This document shows positions 52,570 to 61,155 of a DNA stretch of 64,000 bases, piece after piece. Position 1 is the stretch's first letter, and every line of letters begins with the position of its first letter. Source of the stretch: Flagellimonas yonaguniensis (GTDB lineage: Bacteria > Bacteroidota > Bacteroidia > Flavobacteriales > Flavobacteriaceae); assembly GCF_029193885.1 (NCBI RefSeq), contig NZ_JARFVB010000013.1:42084-106083 (forward strand), read 5' to 3'. Position numbers and translations under genes: made by a program. A model generated the notes under the pieces. The model was not told where the DNA came from, ran no database searches, and saw only the letters and a list, made by a program, of their open reading frames with translations.

Positions 52570-54024
52570 ATGAAACGCAACTTTTTGAATATTAAATCTT
52601 TGTTCGCCATAATACTAATGGTCGGCATGATGACCGCTTGTAGTAGCGATGATAACAGTGGAGGAACCACAATTGAAGACACTGATGGCGATGGTATTGC
52701 CAACGAAGACGACAATTGTCCTACAGAAGCAGGAACCGCTGAAAACAATGGATGTCCTGATGAAACCGAACCAGAAGAAGAGTCCAGATGGATCACTGTG
52801 GCCGCAGCCAGAATGGGAGACAACCCAGGCGACGGTAATGGTGGAACATTGATCTACGCCATAGACAGCGAAGATGCGAAAGACCCAACAGTATCCATCG
52901 AGCCTTTTGACAATGGGTTCATTGTGCCATCCAACAGAACAGCCAGATTGCAATCCTCTGAAGATGGAAACACTATCTTCAACATCAGCTACGCTGGGGA
53001 CACTGGTGGTAACTATACCAAATATACGGTAGAAGGTGGTCAAACCTTTACACAAACGGGAACTGAAATCAGTATTGCTCCTTATGTAGGGTCGGCTCCT
53101 AGGTGGATCAAATTGTTCGATGGCGACAAAACTGGTTCGGCCGTATATGTTTCAACAGAACACGAAATTGATGACAATGGTACGCCAGAGGATGCGACAG
53201 ACGACACATATATACGTACCGAAGCTACCATGGGTGTTTTGACTCTTGATTTGGTTGACTCCCAGATCCTGAATTTTCAAGAACATAGTGTGCCCTTAAC
53301 GGCTGAAGAAGAAGCCAATGGATACTATATTTCAAGAATTGATATGCCTACCCTAAATGCAGCTGGTGATAAGCTTTATATTGGAGCACGCTTGAGCAAG
53401 GTCGATCCTGCTACAGCTGAAAGTGACAGTGATTATGAAATATTAGGTTCCAAGACCATTGTATTGGATTACCCATCCCTATTGAACCCATCAGTAATCA
53501 CTTCCACTGTGGGGCATGGAAATACAAACGGCTATCGTAGTATCAATGCATTCCTTTACAACGGAAGCGTCTACCAAGCCAATCAAGGAGACCCAGAAGG
53601 CTCCCATATCCTTAAAATAGATGCCGACAACGAATACGATGACACTTACGCCTTTAATTTGGATGAAGCCTTAGGCGTGGAAGATGCCTACATCCTTGCA
53701 TGGAGACCAGCTTCCAATGGAAAAGCTGTTTTGGCCTACCGTCATGCCGGCTCTGCAGAAGGAGTGGCAGGAGCCCAAGGATTTTTCGCTTTGGTTGATC
53801 TTGAGGCTCAAACAGCCCAACAAATCACAGAGATTCCTTACGATCCGGACTTTTACTTGTTCCAATACCAAGGTTTTGTAGTTGATGGAACAGAAATATA
53901 TGTGACCGAAGCCCCTGTAGGGCAAAACGGAAATATTTACATTATAGATACCGAAACCGGTGAAGTTACCAAAGGTGCTGAGTTGGTAAACGTGGAAGGA
54001 AGCCATTTTATCGGTACTTTTTAA
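52570..54024 (+). CDS. DUF4374-like surface lipoprotein (XusB-like) with thrombospondin type 3 repeat
   Basis: 484 residues. Lipobox in GMMTACSSDDNSGG, then a calcium-binding thrombospondin-3-type segment (DTDGDGIANEDDNCPTEAG), then the DUF4374 beta-propeller-like domain starting SRWITVAAARMGDNPGDGNG. Known: in Bacteroides thetaiotaomicron XusB, a DUF4374 lipoprotein, binds enterobactin on the cell surface and hands it to the TonB receptor XusA. Here the gene directly follows a TonB receptor, fitting that role, though the siderophore is unknown. Ends before a strong terminator. Confidence 0.85.
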   Translation: MKRNFLNIKSLFAIILMVGMMTACSSDDNSGGTTIEDTDGDGIANEDDNCPTEAGTAENNGCPDETEPEEESRWITVAAARMGDNPGDGNGGTLIYAIDSEDAKDPTVSIEPFDNGFIVPSNRTARLQSSEDGNTIFNISYAGDTGGNYTKYTVEGGQTFTQTGTEISIAPYVGSAPRWIKLFDGDKTGSAVYVSTEHEIDDNGTPEDATDDTYIRTEATMGVLTLDLVDSQILNFQEHSVPLTAEEEANGYYISRIDMPTLNAAGDKLYIGARLSKVDPATAESDSDYEILGSKTIVLDYPSLLNPSVITSTVGHGNTNGYRSINAFLYNGSVYQANQGDPEGSHILKIDADNEYDDTYAFNLDEALGVEDAYILAWRPASNGKAVLAYRHAGSAEGVAGAQGFFALVDLEAQTAQQITEIPYDPDFYLFQYQGFVVDGTEIYVTEAPVGQNGNIYIIDTETGEVTKGAELVNVEGSHFIGTF

Positions 54025-54050
54025 TCTCTTTGATCAATTTTTGAAAGTAA

Positions 54051-54081
54051 AAATCCGTGGGAATATAATCCCCACGGATTT
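54051..54081 (+). terminator. Rho-independent terminator after the DUF4374 gene
   Basis: AAATCCGTGGG and CCCACGGATTT form an 11-bp perfect stem around a short AT-rich loop. It separates the TonB/DUF4374 unit from the ankyrin unit. The run of T after the stem is short. Confidence 0.85.
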
Positions 54082-54182
54082 CTTCAGATAAAGCAATCTC
54101 ATTCAAAAAATTGATTTGAGCCCAATTTCCAAACAATGTTCAAGAGCTGTTGAAACCTGATGGTTTGAAAACAAGGATTTTC

Positions 54183-54190
54183 TATCTTTG
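54183..54190 (+). promoter_or_regulatory. -7 promoter element for the ankyrin/DUF2271/PepSY unit
   Basis: TATCTTTG matches TAnnTTTG, and a TTTG near 54163 lies at a suitable -33 distance. It gives a 5' leader of about 50 bases before ATG 54247. Confidence 0.65.
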
Positions 54191-54246
54191 TAATAAGACT
54201 AATTCAAAATAAGAGAGCGCAGATTCACTCATAAAAAGCCAATAAA

Positions 54247-55755
54247 ATGAAAACAAGAACTATAAAATCAGTTTTTCTCGGTATGATTACCGCACTTACC
54301 ACCACTTTTGCCTCAGCACAAGCAGGTGGTTCCGAAAATCCATTTATGGACAGGGATTACTGGGCCTCACACCCCAGCATTGCGGATATAGATGCCAAGA
54401 TTGCCGAAGGATATTCCATTACTGAAGCGAACAGAGGTGGTTTCGACCCTACGACATTCGCCATTTTTGGGGGAAATCCCGTAGCTACCATCGATCACCT
54501 TATCGAAAAGGGAAATGATGTCAATAAACGTACACACGATTCAAGGACTTACATTTTTTGGGCCGCATCACGAGGGGATTTGGATGTAATGAAACACTTG
54601 GTCAAAAAAGGGGCAAAAACGGATTTAAAAGATTCCCATGGATATTCTTTGACCCAATTTACTGCTGCAGGGGGACAAACCGATCCAAAAATCTATGACT
54701 TCCTAATTGAAAACGGAGCAGACCTGAAGAATGAAAAAGACCATGATGGTCGAAATGTGTTGTTGGTGGCGGCGCCAAGAGTTAAAAATCTGGATTTAAT
54801 CGACTATTTTATAAGTAAAGGCCTCAGTCTCGATGCTACGGACGACCACGGAAACGGTATATTCAACATTGCCGCCCAAGGGGGGAACATTGATGTGCTC
54901 AAAGCCCTGGTTGCCAAAGGTGTTTCTATTGAAAAAAATGCCAAGACCAATGAAAATGCCATTCTTTTTGCCAGTAGAGGCGGACGAGGAAGCAGTAATG
55001 GCATCGAAGTTTTTGAATATTTGGAAGAGTTGGGACTCAATGCCAATATTACCTCTAAGGATGGCACCAACCCATTGCACAACGTTTCACGATCTTCCGA
55101 CAATTTAGCTATCTACGATTATTTTATCGATAAGGGCGTGAATCCCAACGCAACTGACAAAGAAGGAAACACACCGCTATTGAACGCTGCCATGCGAAAT
55201 AAATTGGAAGTAATTGAATATTTGGCCCAGAAAACTGACAATATCAACCATACGAACAAAGAAGGGCATTCTGTCTTGACACTTGCCATTCAGAACAACA
55301 GTGGAGAAGTAGTGAATTATTTGATTTCCCAAGGAGCCAAAACGGATGTATTGGACAAAAATGGAAACAATTTGGCCTACTATCTTTTTGCCACTCGCGG
55401 CAATCCACGCGATTTTGATGAAAAAGTCGAGGCATTGCGCAAAGCAGGTTTTGATTTTAAAAAACGTCAACCCGACGACAGCACCATCTGGCATTTGGCC
55501 ATAGCCAAAAACAATTTGGAGCTCCTTAAAAAAGTTGAAAGTTTTGGAGCGAATATCAATGCAAAAGATGACCAAGGAAATACGGTTTTGCACTATGCCG
55601 CCATGAAATCCAGTAATACCGATACCTTGAAGTATTTAATTGCCAATGGTGCCGATACCAAAGCCACTACTGAATTTGGTGAAACCGCATACGATTTGGC
55701 CCAAGAAAATGAACTATTGGGTCAAAACAATATGAGTTTAGCCTTTCTTAATTAA
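54247..55755 (+). CDS. Exported ankyrin repeat protein
   Basis: 502 residues with a signal peptide (MKTRTIKSVFLGMITALTTT, then FASAQ). About ten to twelve ankyrin repeats follow, for example RTYIFWAASRGDLDVMKHLV, DDHGNGIFNIAAQGGNIDVL, DKEGNTPLLNAAMRNKLEVI and DDQGNTVLHYAAMKSSNTDT. It would be a periplasmic scaffold. Exported ankyrin proteins occur beside oxidative-stress and iron genes in other bacteria, but the molecular role is unclear. It heads a unit with DUF2271 (10 bp downstream) and the PepSY reductase. Confidence 0.92.
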   Translation: MKTRTIKSVFLGMITALTTTFASAQAGGSENPFMDRDYWASHPSIADIDAKIAEGYSITEANRGGFDPTTFAIFGGNPVATIDHLIEKGNDVNKRTHDSRTYIFWAASRGDLDVMKHLVKKGAKTDLKDSHGYSLTQFTAAGGQTDPKIYDFLIENGADLKNEKDHDGRNVLLVAAPRVKNLDLIDYFISKGLSLDATDDHGNGIFNIAAQGGNIDVLKALVAKGVSIEKNAKTNENAILFASRGGRGSSNGIEVFEYLEELGLNANITSKDGTNPLHNVSRSSDNLAIYDYFIDKGVNPNATDKEGNTPLLNAAMRNKLEVIEYLAQKTDNINHTNKEGHSVLTLAIQNNSGEVVNYLISQGAKTDVLDKNGNNLAYYLFATRGNPRDFDEKVEALRKAGFDFKKRQPDDSTIWHLAIAKNNLELLKKVESFGANINAKDDQGNTVLHYAAMKSSNTDTLKYLIANGADTKATTEFGETAYDLAQENELLGQNNMSLAFLN

Positions 55756-55765
55756 TCAAATACCT

Positions 55766-56263
55766 ATGAAAAGAACAATAAACAGATTGCTATCCCTTTT
55801 TGCACTTACCTTTATTTTTTTAAGTTCATCTTCCTTCGTGCAAATGCCATCAACGGTATCATACAAGTGCATGATACAAATGGCCAACTATTCAGGCGAA
55901 AAAGCTTATGTAGTGGTCTCTCTAATGGATGCCCAAGGAAAGTATATAAAAACTTTGTACGTACAGGGGGACGATCCAGAATGGTTCCCAGACTTAAAGG
56001 AATGGTGGGCTTTCAGCCATGGGACCAATGAAAACATAGATGCCATAACAGGTGCGACCGTGGGCAATGGAGAAAGAAACATCATCTCTTTGGCCGTGGA
56101 TTCATCGCAAGTTGACAGTGGTTACAAAATACGATTTGAATCCGCAGTTGAAAACCAAGAATATTACACTGTGGATGCTGAGATAGACCTCAACTCATCA
56201 ACCATTAGAAATAAGGTTGACGGAAAGGGGTATATCCGTTATATACGAATGGTGCCAAATTAA
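55766..56263 (+). CDS. Exported DUF2271-like protein
   Basis: 165 residues with a signal peptide (SLFALTFIFLSSSSFVQMPS). The domain reads MIQMANYSGEKAYVVVSLMD, KTLYVQGDDPEWFPDLKEWW, ENIDAITGATVGNGERNI and YTVDAEIDLNSSTIRNKVDG, as in DUF2271, a family often found next to PepSY-domain reductases. The DAITGAT motif is striking because D/SGAT-type threonines carry covalently bound flavin in other redox proteins; flavinylation here is only a thought. It ends 6 bp before the PepSY gene. Confidence 0.82.
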   Translation: MKRTINRLLSLFALTFIFLSSSSFVQMPSTVSYKCMIQMANYSGEKAYVVVSLMDAQGKYIKTLYVQGDDPEWFPDLKEWWAFSHGTNENIDAITGATVGNGERNIISLAVDSSQVDSGYKIRFESAVENQEYYTVDAEIDLNSSTIRNKVDGKGYIRYIRMVPN

Positions 56264-56269
56264 TGATAT

Positions 56270-58465
56270 ATGGTTCTTTCGGTATGGCGCTATAGCCATT
56301 TGATTCTGGCTATTGTATCTTCCTTGTTTCTATTGGTTGCATCGCTAACAGGGGTTATTTTGGCGGTAGAACCCATATCGAACAAAGTACGCCCGTACAG
56401 TGTTGATCGTGCGGACGAACTTACATTGACCGAGACACTAACGAACTTGAATTCCGAATACGATGAAATCCTTTCGATTTCTCGCGATCGTAACGGTTTC
56501 GTTAGTGTCTCGGCCATTATTGATGGCAATAACGAACAATTTTACGTTAGCCCATTCACGGGGGAAAGATTGGGAGCACTTATCGAAAAAGCCCCGATTT
56601 TTCAGTTCAACACCAATTTACACCGTTCATTGTTCCTCAAGACACCTGGTCGTTTGCTCATCGGACTGGTATCCCTATTGTTGTTCCTGATCGCAATATC
56701 GGGCATTGTTCTTATTGCTAAAAGACAGGGGGGCATCAAATACTTTTTTGCGCCAGTGGTGCGCGAAAATTTTTCACAGTTCAACCACGTGGTCTATTCC
56801 CGTATTACCTTGTTGCCCATTATTATCCTATCGCTATCGGGTGTTTACCTGTCCCTGCTCCGCTTCGAACTAATTCCTGAAGAACAAATGGTTCACGAAG
56901 TGGATTATGAATCGTTGACGGACACACCGAACACACCTCTCCAAAACTTTGCCCTCCTTAGCAACACCAAATTGGGAGAACTAAGGGAATTGGAATATCC
57001 ATTTTCCGAATTTGTGGAAGATTACTATACCATCTGCCTTAAGGATAGGGAGGTTTTAATGAACCAATTCAATGGGGAGGTCATTACCGAAAAGAAATAC
57101 CCGTTCATGACCATTGCCTCCTCTTGGGCAACAGTGCTGCACACGGGAGAAGGCAGCATTGTTTGGAGTGCTATTTTGGGGCTTGGAAGTCTTTCCATTC
57201 CTTTTTTAATGCTCACGGGCTTTATCATCTACTTTAAAAGGCCCAAAATCCGGATCAAGAACAAACATGCCAAAAATGATTGCGACCATATCATACTGGT
57301 CGGAACGGAGGGAGGCACCACATTGCAATATGCCCAAGAGTTCCACAAACAACTACTGAAAACCGGAATAAAGAGTTTCCTGGGCTTGATGAACGACTAC
57401 AGCGAGTACAAAAAAATGACCCAGCTCACGATTTTTACCGCCACCTATGGGCAAGGAGAAGCTCCCATAAGCGCCAATCGGTTTATGGAATTGGCAAAAG
57501 AAACGCTCCAAACCCAGCCATTCACTTTTTCGGTTATTGGATTTGGGTCAACAGCCTATCCCAACTATTGCAAGTTTGCCTACGAAACATACGAAACATT
57601 AAAAGGCCTTTCAAATGCAAAAGGTTTAGGAGAGGTGCACACCGTGAACGACCAATCTTTTGAAGCCTTTTCGAATTGGGCCAACCGTTGGGCACAGACG
57701 ATGGGGTTGACACTTCAGCTTGAAAAACCCAAGATTTCCCTCGCCAAAAACCAGGTTTCGGATTTTGAGGTCATCCATAGGTCGGACCTTGAAGAGGAAA
57801 ACACCTTTCTGCTTACACTAAAAGATGTGAAGGGCAAAAGAGCTGTTTCGGGCGACCTCTTATCCATAACCCCAAAAGAGGATGGGCGTGAGCGCCTCTA
57901 CTCTATTGGCAAACTTGGAAGGAACACATTGGCAATCAGTGTTAAAAAATACCCCAATGGAATTTGCTCAAATCTTTTGGGACAACTTGATAAAGGTCAG
58001 GTTTTGAGTGCAGCAGTAGCAAAAAACAGACATTTCCATCCACCCAAAAACACAAAGGATGTTGTGCTCATAGCAACGGGCACGGGTATTGGTCCTTTTT
58101 TGGGGATGATAGCCACCAATACCCCCAAACGGAAAATGCACTTGTATTGGGGCGGTAGAACACCCCAATCATTCAAGCTTTACCAACCTTACATAGATGA
58201 GGCACAGGCCAAAAAAAAGCTACAGAGCTTCACGCCTGCTTATTCCCGTGTCCAAACCAAAAAAGTCTATGTGCAACATTTGATAAAAAAAGATGGGGAC
58301 AAAGTTGCCGAGATTTTAAACAAAGGGGGGGCTGTAATGATTTGCGGATCTATTGCTATGCAACGTGAAATCATGAACGAACTTCAAACCATTTGCAAAT
58401 CTTACTTGGCAAAGGATTTGAGCTACTACCAGAACAAAGGTCAGATCAAAATGGATTGTTATTGA
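56270..58465 (+). CDS. PepSY transmembrane protein fused to flavodoxin and ferredoxin-reductase domains
   Basis: 731 residues in one chain. Four membrane helices: residues ~11-33, ~127-148, ~176-197 and ~300-322, with PepSY regions facing the periplasm. Then a flavodoxin-like FMN domain (HIILVGTEGGTTLQYAQEF, TATYGQGEAPISANRFMEL, SVIGFGSTAYPNYCKF), and an FNR-type FAD/NAD(P)H module (ERLYSIGKLGRNTLAISVKK, IATGTGIGPFLGMI, GGAVMICGSIAMQREI). A complete path from NAD(P)H across the inner membrane is implied. Known: PepSY reductases such as FoxB and XusC act on ferric siderophores; that it reduces iron brought by the TonB receptor is inference. Confidence 0.92.
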   Translation: MVLSVWRYSHLILAIVSSLFLLVASLTGVILAVEPISNKVRPYSVDRADELTLTETLTNLNSEYDEILSISRDRNGFVSVSAIIDGNNEQFYVSPFTGERLGALIEKAPIFQFNTNLHRSLFLKTPGRLLIGLVSLLLFLIAISGIVLIAKRQGGIKYFFAPVVRENFSQFNHVVYSRITLLPIIILSLSGVYLSLLRFELIPEEQMVHEVDYESLTDTPNTPLQNFALLSNTKLGELRELEYPFSEFVEDYYTICLKDREVLMNQFNGEVITEKKYPFMTIASSWATVLHTGEGSIVWSAILGLGSLSIPFLMLTGFIIYFKRPKIRIKNKHAKNDCDHIILVGTEGGTTLQYAQEFHKQLLKTGIKSFLGLMNDYSEYKKMTQLTIFTATYGQGEAPISANRFMELAKETLQTQPFTFSVIGFGSTAYPNYCKFAYETYETLKGLSNAKGLGEVHTVNDQSFEAFSNWANRWAQTMGLTLQLEKPKISLAKNQVSDFEVIHRSDLEEENTFLLTLKDVKGKRAVSGDLLSITPKEDGRERLYSIGKLGRNTLAISVKKYPNGICSNLLGQLDKGQVLSAAVAKNRHFHPPKNTKDVVLIATGTGIGPFLGMIATNTPKRKMHLYWGGRTPQSFKLYQPYIDEAQAKKKLQSFTPAYSRVQTKKVYVQHLIKKDGDKVAEILNKGGAVMICGSIAMQREIMNELQTICKSYLAKDLSYYQNKGQIKMDCY

Positions 58466-58830
58466 CACCTATTGATTCTGAATCCAAAAAGTAGCCCCTC
58501 CAAGAATCGAACTATTCTCCCAGACCTCCTTTTTAATCAATCTCCACCCCCCTTTAAACTATAAAATCCAACCTTAATACCATTAAATTGACTTGATTTA
58601 AACTAGTTAAAACCCGGATTCATTATATTATCGCCACTGAGTCCAATAGCTGTTTTTTGAATTGGTTTAGCGATAATTTATTTTTAAATAGGCCACCTTT
58701 TGTAAAACCATGTTTCATTTTCCAAAGCTTGAATCAATTCTCTAATATTGAAAAACGACAGTATTTCAGTTTGATGGCCAATATCAGTGGTTCAAAGACC
58801 CCTATTCTTTTGAACCACTTCATTTTCTTA
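58466..58830. other. Gene-free 365-bp intergenic region with a tRNA-like fragment
   Basis: No convincing gene on either strand; a 71-codon frame at 58657-58872 overlaps the hotdog gene and lacks support. The minus strand of 58491-58530 reads AATAGTTCGATTCTTGGAGG then GGCTAC, resembling the T-arm and acceptor end of a tRNA with mismatched stem; there is no D-arm or anticodon arm. The rest is AT-rich with no clear terminator. Confidence 0.5.
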
Positions 58831-59241
58831 CTAATCAGAGAAAATATGAATTTGATCAATAATCCTTCTTGAAGCACTCTTGATCAGATCATTCTGATTC
58901 ATCCTTTTTATTTGGCATTCCGATCGTATGCTTGCACAGCGCTCATTACTGGAATTGAGAAATGTATAGGTTATTTCAAATGAACCGGAATCATAATCCA
59001 ATCTTCGAATCCTAAGTTCAATGTTAAATTTTGTTCCGAACATTAAAGGCTTCGCAATTTGAATATGGCTTCTTTGTTCATGAAAACAAACCTTCATGCT
59101 ATTGAGCTTTTGCCTTGAAAATCCCAAATCGTTCAGAAAATTATAAATATGCCGCAAGGAAAATGCATAGTACGAATGAGTCTCCATTACCATATGATCA
59201 TTCACATCACTTCCAGAAACTTTATATTCAATTGTACACAT
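58831..59241 (-). CDS. Hotdog-fold thioesterase-like protein
   Basis: 136 residues resembling the 4HBT/YbgC acyl-CoA thioesterases: SGSDVNDHMVMETHSYYAFS parallels the D-x-N-x-H active-site helix, followed by LRHIYNFLNDLGFSRQ and FGTKFNIELRIRRLDYDSGS. The usual active-site residue order is only partly kept, so activity is uncertain. It is the last gene of the minus-strand redox operon, 29 bp after the DUF5777 gene. A lipid-related role next to YceI is possible but unproven. Confidence 0.7.
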   Translation of the reverse strand: MCTIEYKVSGSDVNDHMVMETHSYYAFSLRHIYNFLNDLGFSRQKLNSMKVCFHEQRSHIQIAKPLMFGTKFNIELRIRRLDYDSGSFEITYTFLNSSNERCASIRSECQIKRMNQNDLIKSASRRIIDQIHIFSD

Positions 59242-59270
59242 GGGTGCTTCCTTTTTTATAGGCTAAAGCA

Positions 59271-60170
59271 TCATTCTCTGGATTGATTCTTCCTTTTTCG
59301 TCCTCCCGTTTGAAAAGCCCTGGAAATATTAAACCCAAAATGTATGTCCCCATCAAAGAACCCACCTGTGGTCTCTGTGATAAACCCTTTTTCTATCATG
59401 GTAATGGAATTGGAAAGAATCAACTGAAACACATGCCCTCCAGTTTCAATGTCCACGCCAAATGCCAAAGAATTTTTGGTGTCAAGGGACTCCAAGGGGT
59501 TAAAGGTGTAATAGTATTCCGCATTTAGAGTAACCCTATTGCTGAGTTTTATTCTGTTTCCAAACCCGAGTGCAAAAATATCGTGTGGGTCATTGTTGAT
59601 CCTAACCGTGTTGTTGTGTATGTAGGTAGGACTTAGTTGAACAGAAACCCCAGGGGACAGTTTGCTGCCGATCAATACTTGTGAAGTATAGTACAAACGA
59701 TCATTGAAATCCGGTTTATCGTTAGGGTCATAATCCTTGATGGTCTTGTAGGCAGTACTTCCAAATAAGGAAATTGTGGCGGGAAATGAGTTTTTCCCGG
59801 TACTCTGACGAATCAGTTTATACTTGAAAAAGCCATCGTAAGTTTTTTCAAAGCTGCTTCTGCCAATTCCCAACATAAAATTATCTGTGAGTGCATGTTC
59901 AAAGGCAAACCTGATATTGGATTGATCAAGTCCGAATAACTCATCTATCCCCAAATTCAACCTTCCAAAACGGTGGGATATGATAAATTCCAAAGTGCCT
60001 TTTTTTCTATTTTCCACGGAATGTCCGTTCAAAACACGGGTTCCCTTAAAAGTGGAAGAAACATGATTCTTGGTTTTCGGGGCTTCATCTTCCAAAATCC
60101 CCAAAAGGTCTTGGGCATTGGATACAGAACCCAAACTCAATAATGCTAAAAATATGATTGTTTTTTTCAT
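59271..60170 (-). CDS. DUF5777 family beta-barrel outer-membrane protein
   Basis: 299 residues with a signal peptide (MKKTIIFLALLSLGSVSNAQ). The DUF5777 pattern is clear: TFKGTRVLNGHSVENRKKGT, EFIISHRFGRLNLGIDELFG, RFAFEHALTDNFMLGIGRSS, and strands that alternate aromatic and polar residues to the end (VFQLILSNSITMIEKGF). Predicted outer-membrane barrel of unknown cargo. It begins 5 bp after the YceI gene, so the two are coupled. Confidence 0.88.
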   Translation of the reverse strand: MKKTIIFLALLSLGSVSNAQDLLGILEDEAPKTKNHVSSTFKGTRVLNGHSVENRKKGTLEFIISHRFGRLNLGIDELFGLDQSNIRFAFEHALTDNFMLGIGRSSFEKTYDGFFKYKLIRQSTGKNSFPATISLFGSTAYKTIKDYDPNDKPDFNDRLYYTSQVLIGSKLSPGVSVQLSPTYIHNNTVRINNDPHDIFALGFGNRIKLSNRVTLNAEYYYTFNPLESLDTKNSLAFGVDIETGGHVFQLILSNSITMIEKGFITETTGGFFDGDIHFGFNISRAFQTGGRKRKNQSRE

Positions 60171-60175
60171 TTGAA

Positions 60176-60718
60176 TTAATTGTATGGTTGATGAATGAGT
60201 TCGAAGGATACTTTTATGGTCTTGGCTATATTATTGGCCACAATGGAAGGTATCTTGATCTTATAATCCTTGACTTCCACAAGGAAACTCCCTTTAAGGG
60301 CAATGCCATCATCCATTTTTTTAATTTCGGCCGTGGTCTCAATGGGCTTGGAAATACCCCGGATGGTAAGCTCACCTTCGATGTTCACGGTTTTATTGTC
60401 CTCCGTTAAATCCCCTAATTCCTGTATCTTCCCTCTAAATATGGCTTTGGGATATTTATGGGATTCCATATAGTTCTCGTTAAAATGTTCCTGCATCAAT
60501 GATTTTTCAAAAATGAAGGATTGAATAAGCAGTGACACTGCTATCTCTCCATTGGATATATCAACAATGCTTAGGACTTGGTTGTTATCCGCCTCTATAT
60601 CCTCCACTGGAGAATGGGAAAAAAAAGAAATATGGCCCTGTTTGGTAATGAATTTTTCTTGCCCTTGGGCAATGCCCACAAACAAGACCAACAATAGTGT
60701 AAGCTTTAACGTTTTCAT
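60176..60718 (-). CDS. YceI family periplasmic protein
   Basis: 180 residues from ATG 60718 (MKTLKLTLLLVLFVGIAQGQ), with a signal peptide; the frame extends 20 codons upstream into the OB-fold gene. YceI lipocalin-like barrel: GHISFFSHSPVEDIEADNNQ, EHFNENYMESHKYPKAIFRG, and ELTIRGISKPIETTAEIKKM. Members bind isoprenoid or quinone-like lipids in the periplasm, which fits a redox operon. It is 5 bp from both neighbours. Confidence 0.93.
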   Translation of the reverse strand: MKTLKLTLLLVLFVGIAQGQEKFITKQGHISFFSHSPVEDIEADNNQVLSIVDISNGEIAVSLLIQSFIFEKSLMQEHFNENYMESHKYPKAIFRGKIQELGDLTEDNKTVNIEGELTIRGISKPIETTAEIKKMDDGIALKGSFLVEVKDYKIKIPSIVANNIAKTIKVSFELIHQPYN

Positions 60719-60723
60719 ATTTT

Positions 60724-61140
60724 CTAATTGACTAAAACACAGTTTATGAGTATAACATCCATAAGGTAGCCGGTACAAATACCCTTTACCATTATTTCCT
60801 GGCCCTCACGTAACGAGACCATTTTTTTATTTTCCTTCTCCGACAAATGACAAATGATGCCTCCCATGGAATCCCCATTGTTCAATGTAATTGTACCATT
60901 ACCATTAGCGGTCCCAAGTTTTTGTATTTTGCCTGTTACTTGAATAATCTGTTCCAGGTATTTTGTATTTGCGCTTATTTCATCACTCTCAAAATCCTCC
61001 AATAAGGTTTGGGAAAACAATACAAGGTCCGGATCGGATTCCGCCACATTCACATGGGGCTTGTTGTACATTCTTAATGCTATATAGCCGCCAAGTACAA
61101 TAAGTACGGCTACAAGAACCAATATGATTTTATTTTTCAT
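60724..61140 (-). CDS. Membrane-anchored OB-fold (tRNA_anti-like) protein
   Basis: 138 residues with one N-terminal membrane segment (IILVLVAVLIVLGGYIALRM). The periplasmic part fits the tRNA_anti-like OB family: LEDFESDEISANTKYLEQII, QVTGKIQKLGTANGNGTITL, and EGQEIMVKGICTGYLMDVIL. Despite the family name nothing suggests tRNA binding in the periplasm. It lies 15 bp after the monohaem cytochrome gene and 5 bp before YceI. Confidence 0.85.
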   Translation of the reverse strand: MKNKIILVLVAVLIVLGGYIALRMYNKPHVNVAESDPDLVLFSQTLLEDFESDEISANTKYLEQIIQVTGKIQKLGTANGNGTITLNNGDSMGGIICHLSEKENKKMVSLREGQEIMVKGICTGYLMDVILINCVLVN

Positions 61141-61155
61141 AGCTCTATCATTTCA

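Noticed and set aside
58657..58872. 71-codon plus-strand frame
   Set aside because: No recognised feature, no promoter, and it overlaps the end of the hotdog gene.
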